DNA of 64,000 nt, taken from positions 1,921,001-1,985,000 of the forward strand of contig JAGFBZ010002395.1 in NCBI GenBank assembly GCA_018398805.1, read 5' to 3'. Below the pieces are notes generated by a model, which was given only the letters and a program-made list of their open reading frames with translations, did not search any database and was not told where the DNA came from. How positions within the stretch are numbered: position 1 is the first letter of the stretch; the number at the start of each line of letters is the position of its first letter. Positions 53,001 through 60,500 of this stretch are shown here, piece by piece. The position numbers and the translations under genes are program-made. Origin of the DNA: Hirundichthys speculiger (lineage: Eukaryota; Chordata; Actinopteri; Beloniformes; Exocoetidae).

Positions 53001-56000
53001 GAGGGTGGGGGGGCATATCTGCGTTATCTGCGTTATCTGCGTTATCTGCGTTATCTGCGTTATCTGCGTCACTCACGACCTGATTTCTGTGGATAAACCA
53101 GGCTTTAGTTCTGCTGGACCTAAGCACTGCCTGTGACACATTTGACCATGCAATCTTATTACAGAGGTTAGAAGGCTGGGTGGGAATCTCTGAAACTGCT
53201 TTAAACTGGTTCAGGTCCTATCTCGGGGACAGGAGATACTTTGTTGAAATTGGTAACTGTGTCTCAGACCAAAAGGCCATGAAGTGTGGGGTTCCCCAGG
53301 GGTCTATCCTGGGACCCCTATTGTTCAATCTGTACATGCTTCCATTAGGCCAGCTAATACGCAGCTATAATGTGTCCTACCACATGGTGATGATACTCAG
53401 ATCTATGTGTCATTGACAGCAGGGTAACATGGGCCTGTAGATTCATTGTGTCACTGCATCGAACAGATCAGTGTGTGGATGCAAAACAACTTTCTCCAGC
53501 TAAACTCAGACAAAACTAAAATCATTGTCTGTGGCCCACAGAAACAAAGATAAAGTGTTATCAGTCACCTTGAGACTCTCTCTCTAAAACCTAAAAATGA
53601 GGTCAGAAATTTAGGGGTAATATTGGATTCAGACTTAAACATTAAAGCAATAACATCAGCAGCTTTTTACCATCTAAAAACATTGCCAGAATCAAAGGAA
53701 TAGTGTCTAAACCAGATTTAAAAAGACTAATCCATGCATTCATCTCCACCAGGTTAGACTACTGTAACAGCCTGCTCACTGGGCTCTAAACCAGCTGTAA
53801 GACAGCTGCAGTACATCCAGAACGCTGCTGCACAAGTCCTGACTAGAACCAGGAAATACAACCATATTAGTCCAGTCCTGAGGTCTCTGCACTGGCTTGC
53901 TGTTCCTCAGACAATAGACTTTAAAACAGCTCTACTTGTGTTCAAGTCTCTTCATGGTCTCGCCCCAAAGTACATCTCTGACATGTTAGAGCCATATGAA
54001 CCAACCCAGACTCTGAGAACCTCAGGGAGTGGTCTCCTGCTGGTGCCCAGAGTCAGGACTAAACAAAGTGAAGCTGTGTTTTAGTTTTATGCTTCTAAAA
54101 TTAAGATTTAAGAAGATTTGAGATAGACTTCAACTCTGACAATGTTCAGGCTGAAAACATTTCTGTTTAGCTGTGCAAATGACAACTGAAAGGATTTTAT
54201 CTGCACTCTTCATTTTTAAATTAATTTATTCTTCTTTTTAAATTCCTTTTTAATTTAATTTACTAATGATTATTTTTATGCTTGTATGGAATGATTCTAT
54301 TTGCCTTCTTCTGATTTTATGCATTTGTAAAGCACTTTGAATTGTCTTGTGTACGAATTGTGCTCTACACATAAACTTGCCTTGCCTTGCCACTTATAGA
54401 GTGATGAGTCAAAACTAACTAAGTCCACCTTAAGTTTTGTGAGTAAGCGGTGTATAGGATTGTTTCTGGGACTGCTAAGTAAATAACATGGTAATTAATG
54501 AGCTTTAGAGGCTCTGGTACAGAGCCAGGCCAGCTGTTTCCTCTAGCTGCCCTCCAGTATTTAAGCTAACATTAAGATATCAAGCTTGTGGTTGCAAATC
54601 TTAATAGTCTTTTACCTGTCACGTCTCTGGAACAGTTAACTATACCTTTAACTAATTAAAACTGCAAAATTTAAACATAACTTAACATCTCGCCATTAAA
54701 TTTAGAGAATTAGGAATTATGCATGGCTGGGAGCCACACCTTCAGTCAGATTAACATGAAGTATTTGGTGTCACTGTGGAAATACACCAGCCCTCCACTT
54801 CACAGAAACCATATTTCTTATATAACTTCTTCATCCGCACTTCTTCTTACTTCAAGGCTGAGGATAAATTGGAATTCTAAAAAGAGGAAATCACAAGGGA
54901 GGAGAGGCGTTCAGGAAACCAGGCATGGTGAAATCTTGAGCTGCTAAGCTGTCTGTCTTCAAGCCCGCAGCCTGCTGCTCACATGGCTGCCTCTGACAGC
55001 CCAACAGACTAAAACACTTGCTTCTGCTCTGTCTGACAACTGTTCAGAGATGGAGCTTTTTCCTGAACTTTGATGTGTAGATGTACTGTAAGCACCGCTT
55101 CCTGTTACTTCAAAGTGAGTGTCAGGCAAATATATTGACATTGAGTGCGGGCTGAATTGCTCTACTAGAAATGCAATAGATAGACAGATGCCCAACCCTG
55201 GGGCACTGCTGTCGTAGTCAGGCTGGAAAACTTGACTTTTTTTTTTTTTTTAAAGCAGAAAATCAATACAGCAAACAGGAAGCAAGAGGAGCAAAGACTG
55301 CAGTCTTGCAGTAAAAAAAAAAAAGAAAAAAAGGTAGATTGTCTTTAAAAAGTCAGGTCTATTTTTGCCTGGGCATTGAAATGCTGAGTGAGGTGGGTGG
55401 CGGTGTGAAGGGTAGGGATCAACCTCCGCTCTCATTTGTCAAGGAGTGAGAGGGTGCTGCTGTAAACAGAGTTAACAGCACTGTATCCACATCAAGACTG
55501 CCCCCCTGGGCATAGACCACTTACACAGTACAAGGACCTGACTCTGTTGAAAACAGAGGAGCTAGCACCTTGTTCAGATCACATCACAGGCTTCAGCAGA
55601 CAGAAAATCCTTGAAAACCAAATAGGAATGATCCAAAATGAAAAAGTTTTCTTTTTTTTCTTTCTTTTTTTTTTCTTTTCTAAGATGCCTTACCCAAAAG
55701 AATGGGACAAATTCATATGTGACGGGCCAGGTTTGAGATGTAGTGTGCCCGATGGCAAAAATTCAAAATGCAGTTGTTTGTAATTATGGAGCTGTTGCCA
55801 TCCTTGAAGGGACAGTGGATGTAGGGTCAGTTTAATATTCTGTTGAGATGCACTTCTCATAAGCTCAAGTTTGGAACCACTGAACCTGATGTTTCAAAAC
55901 AGCTATTTATAATATAATAGCAATTCTAAGAAAAACATACCATTTTGTAAGTAAATAATTACTGCATTCACAGTCCAGTTTAAATAAAATTGGGCCTATG

Positions 56001-57528
56001 AAGATTAAATCAAACTATACTTAAAGATGTTTAATATAAGCATTTGACGCTGTTGCTTTAGGCTATTCTTTTTTATGTTGCACAGTTTAAGAAATGTCAA
56101 TTGCTTTTTTCATAAAAAAAATATTCACAAAAAATATCATTACATATTTCTTTTTATGTCTTAACTTATAATTTTAATACATGTAAAATGTCTTTTCTGT
56201 ATTTACTGCACAAGAGTCAAAACTCTTTTGCTCTGGCTTTTTTGCTTTCCACTAACAGCATTAGCAGTTAAATAGTAACCTTGATAAAGAACTGAACTAA
56301 TACAGTAACACAGTGATTCCCAAAGTGTGGGCCGCGACCCCCTGGTAGGCCGTCGTGGTACTGCAGGTGGGCCGTGAGAGGTCATTAAAATTAAACAAAT
56401 GTGTTTTAAATCCTCGATCTTTTTTAAATATGTTTTTGATTACTATAAAATATTCATGACATGATTAGAAAAAAACATTAAGAAGTAATAAAATGAACCA
56501 CTTAAGTGTTATTCTACTGTCATCTTAACTTAATATGACAAGTGTCACCTTATTTGTTGACCCCTTACATTAATACCGGATCATGGTTCCTTGTCCTGTA
56601 TGTTGATCACAGCTGTGATTAAAGGTTTCGGTGGGCTGCAGAGATTTTTCACCTTTCAAATTAGGCCTTGGTATTTTGAAGTTTGGGAATGGCTGCAGTA
56701 ATGCATTGTCTAATAATTTATGCTAAAACTAGAAACTCTAATTTGGTTGTGTTTTGTTGTTTTTTTATTGTTTTTTCATTGTTTTATTTTTAGCTGTAAG
56801 TTGGACACTATCCTGGACAATCACAAAAGTTATTTATGTGAACTCAACCAGTTTGTAGAAATAACAGTTCCTAATGTTAGAATTAAAAAAAAATAAAAAA
56901 CATAAAAGAAACTGGCTGATGATGAAGCTGAGAGTTTACTAAGCTTAGATGTAAAAAAGAATTATGAGATTTTATGCTACCCAACAACGGGTTGTTAGCT
57001 TGCTGGCACTCCTTTCTGCGGTGCAGTGTTTTAACAACCACCACCAATTCAAGGTATGACTGTGGACAACTGTGGCTGAACTGAAAGGTGAGTAAAATGC
57101 ATGTGTTTTTGAATAAAACTGACAGTCAAGTATTCTTCTATCAGGTGTCAGCTAGTGTGAGCTCTTGGGCTAGGTGCTAGTGCTTTTTTTTACTAAATTA
57201 ATAAGAGCCTTCAATGGTTATTAAGTTTAATTTGGGTCCAAAATTATCTTTCCATGGATGCACAACATTCCACAAAATCTCAAAAACCAGCTGCTGTGAA
57301 CAGATGTATAATGGCATGGCTATAAAAGGAGCTGTTGTTCTGTATGTCTGTGATATATCTGCTCACAGTCAAAAAAAAAAGGGAAAAAAAGGGCATATGT
57401 TCTGAAAACATGCTGCTAGATGAACTATGAACTCCATTCTGGCCATTCCAGTGGGACATATGGCTGTCTTTTTTATCCATGGCTTTTTCTTATATTTTCC
57501 CTTTTTAGCAGGAAAAAAAAAAAAAAAA

Positions 57529-57576
<48 letters not shown>

Positions 57577-60500
57577 TCTCTCTCTCTGAATTTGTAAATA
57601 TAAGTACAACAGTCATGGATAATAGTCTCGTTTTTGGTAGCAGCTGTGTGATGGAATGAGCGCACAGGCACCTCTATTCATCAATTATTCCCATGCTGAG
57701 TGATAACAGTTTATGACAATAGCCCAAATGAGCTGGAAGACCACATGATTTAATTCAGCACCCCAATCGAGCATGTCATAGAGTCCAGAAAAGTCCAGTG
57801 TCTCCACACACATGATATCCTCAGAATAACCTTAAATCAGTGCAATGGGACTTGCTATATTCATGTAGCATCTGTTCACTGATAATTCTTCATGAGTGAA
57901 TTCAACACCACATGGCTGATACCCTCTTGTAGAATCCAAGTGATCACACTGAAGTGTTGAAAAGTGCTGTTCATTCGAACCCCCCCTGAGTAGGACAATA
58001 AACCACGATGCCTCAGTGTCTACTGAGGCCACTACAATAGGAAAACAAGGATTTCCAAGATTGTTAATAACTGCGTCTTTGCATTGAAGACTCCGCTTAA
58101 AAAGTCAGAAGGGAGGGATTTCAATGAACTGAATATGTTGACACTCTTTTCACAAGATTAGTGTAAATAACAACATTAAAAAAATCTGTTACGTCCACAT
58201 TGAGGACACTTGTGCTAAGGGAAGTTAGTCCCCCAGGTTTTTCAGCAAGCTATTTTTCCTTCATTTCACAGTTTATTACCTAGTGTGGTAGGGCTTTTGC
58301 ACTCTGTAAAGAGGTGGGGACAAGGAGGGGTTGATTCTGACCTCATTCTGACAGTTCGCTGTCTTTTCACAGACACTGAAGCAACATCAGACGAACCCGT
58401 TTTCTGCTGTAAGGATTCAGTCAAGGCAAAGGAAAGGGAATTTTTAGGTTTCAGCGACCGCTGAGATTAATGAGAATGTGATGGCCTAATTTCAAAACTG
58501 GCATAATCAATAGTCTTACATTAGCAGCAGATCAAACTGTAATCAGTTGCTATGTTCAGAAGTTCAGTTTTGCTCTGGGGAGCTTTGCCGCATTGCTGTT
58601 TTGTTTCACTGCCCACAACTTTATTGTTTTGCTTGACTGTCAGTGGTCCCTGAGTGTCAGATTGGTCACAACAGGCAGCAGATTTTAACATAAAACTTTT
58701 GAATCTCATTTTTACCTGTGTACCAAGTACCAAACAGCACAGGGACATTGTTAACACCGACCTTGCCAGCATAGAGGAGCACTTAGCAACTAAAGCACCA
58801 GATATTTCCCCGAGGAGTTGAGCTAGTACACCAAACAAAGCTAAAACAGGGAAATACTGGAGGCGATGTTCATGTTGATCCCAAACTAAAAAGTGAATCC
58901 AATGCCTGCCTGAAGCTCCAAAAACTGCTATTCCATCAAAGCCTAATTAAGACTAACCCCAAAAGTGTGACAACCCAATTCCCAGCATTATAACAAAATT
59001 AATATTTACTTGCTGAGGCTAAATCTAATTCTCTAGTCATGTGTGAAATTGTAAAATTGCACAGTATGGTCTGTTTGAGTGATGCTAACATGGTAGTCAC
59101 TGGTGTGCACAGACTCTTCAGGTGCTCAGAAATATCAAGAATTTACAAAAACAAATCCCACAGTAATGACAACCAAATGGGAAACTCAAGACTTCAAAAC
59201 AGTGGCTGATGAGACCATGGCTAGATCCATCTTTCATTTATAGTCTACAGCTGTTTCTGAAGAAGATTTTTCCTAATAATTTTGTGTCAATAGCAGCTGG
59301 CCAGAAAAAAAAATCTAAAATTAACATCTAATATTGTTATATATGACATTTTTATATATATGGAATAAATAAGGTTTTGTCAGAAACCTACCATCATGAA
59401 TTATGAATTATGATAATATCCTCTGAATTGTGAATTACACAGCACACTTGTAATTCTTCCAGTATGTTTCTTTCCTTCTGTACAAAGCCTACCAGATATT
59501 TTAAAAAAGGCTCTAAACTTCATGAACGAGGCTCCATTTTGTCACAGGCGAGACAAAAAGGAGGAGGCTCAGGAAGCCCCAGGAATTACCAGAGGGATGT
59601 CAGACATGGTTGTGATAACAGTTGGAGGACAAATCATACGGACAAGGTCTCCTTTTTCCCGACAATTTGTTGGTTAGAACACATAGCTCACAGTAATGGT
59701 CAAATTACGAGATAGCGATCCTAAATTCCTTCCACTGTCAGATGTCTTCGGTAGCAAAAACATTACCCAAACTTACGTTAAATATCTCCCACTGTGTGAT
59801 GTACGACCATCATTGTGGAGGAAACAGTACGCCTGGCTTAAAAATAAATCAGTGCACTGATATATATTTGCAAGAATCAAATGAGAAGGAAAATCAAGTG
59901 AACGTAATTACCGTTCTTAATGGCACTATATAACAAAGAGAGGACAGACAGCAAGATTACAAAGCTGTGAGGGTAGGAGATGGGGGCTACAGAACAAAAA
60001 ATTATAACTGTGGAGTGTGTTGATTTTGTGGAGAATGAGCAATGAAAAATTCTCAAATATTAAGAACTAGTATGAGTTGAAAACATCTATCTGCAAAAAC
60101 GGTACCTTAAATTGTGATTTTATCACATGCAGCTTTTCATGTGTGCCAAAATCAAATCTACTACATAATATTTTTAGCAGAGCCATGGCTGTTGCTACCA
60201 AGGGGCAACATCTGGATTTCAGAGCTAATGGCATTGAAGAAATAAAGGAAAAACTGCAGTTCATCGAATGGTCACTAGGGGATAGCTCCAAGGGAGAGTC
60301 AATCTCCATTTATCTACATGTTAAAATGTTCCATTTTACAGAATGGTAAATGGACGGCACTTACATAGTGCTTTTTAGACACCATCATGGTGCCTGCCTC
60401 CAAAACACTTTACAGAGGCCTCTCATTCACTCACACACTCCAACGGGGGGCTGCAATGCAAGGTGCTGCCAGGCCCACTGGGGGGTAAATTGAGGTTCAG

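Larger units (their letters stand above)
51972..53104. mobile_element. Harbinger/ISL2EU-like insert in the L2 LINE
   Basis: 1,133 bp that splits the L2 frame between KVSVL and VLLDL, flanked by TTA on both sides (51969-51971, 53105-53107). Imperfect inverted ends: AGGGCTGTGTATACTC and, inverted, AGCCTGGTTTATCCAC. No transposase ORF. Near the right end lies a 9-bp tandem array (53018-53068). The superfamily is inferred from the TTA duplication and end sequence. Confidence 0.6.
51530..54392 (+). mobile_element. L2-clade LINE, 5'-truncated and interrupted
   Basis: Reverse-transcriptase fragments appear in order: TAVIKPRLKKSSLDATVLKN and YLPISNLPFLGKVLEKVVYQ (51600-51970), then after an insert GISETALNWFRSYLGDRRYF and CGVPQGSILGPLLFNLYMLP (53170-53350), a frameshifted DDTQIYV region, and further degraded ORF2 down to the tail TAAAGCACTTTGAATTG and ACTTGCCTTGCCTTGCC near 54390. 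This is the standard fish L2 3' end. Stops and frameshifts make it inactive. Confidence 0.88.
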
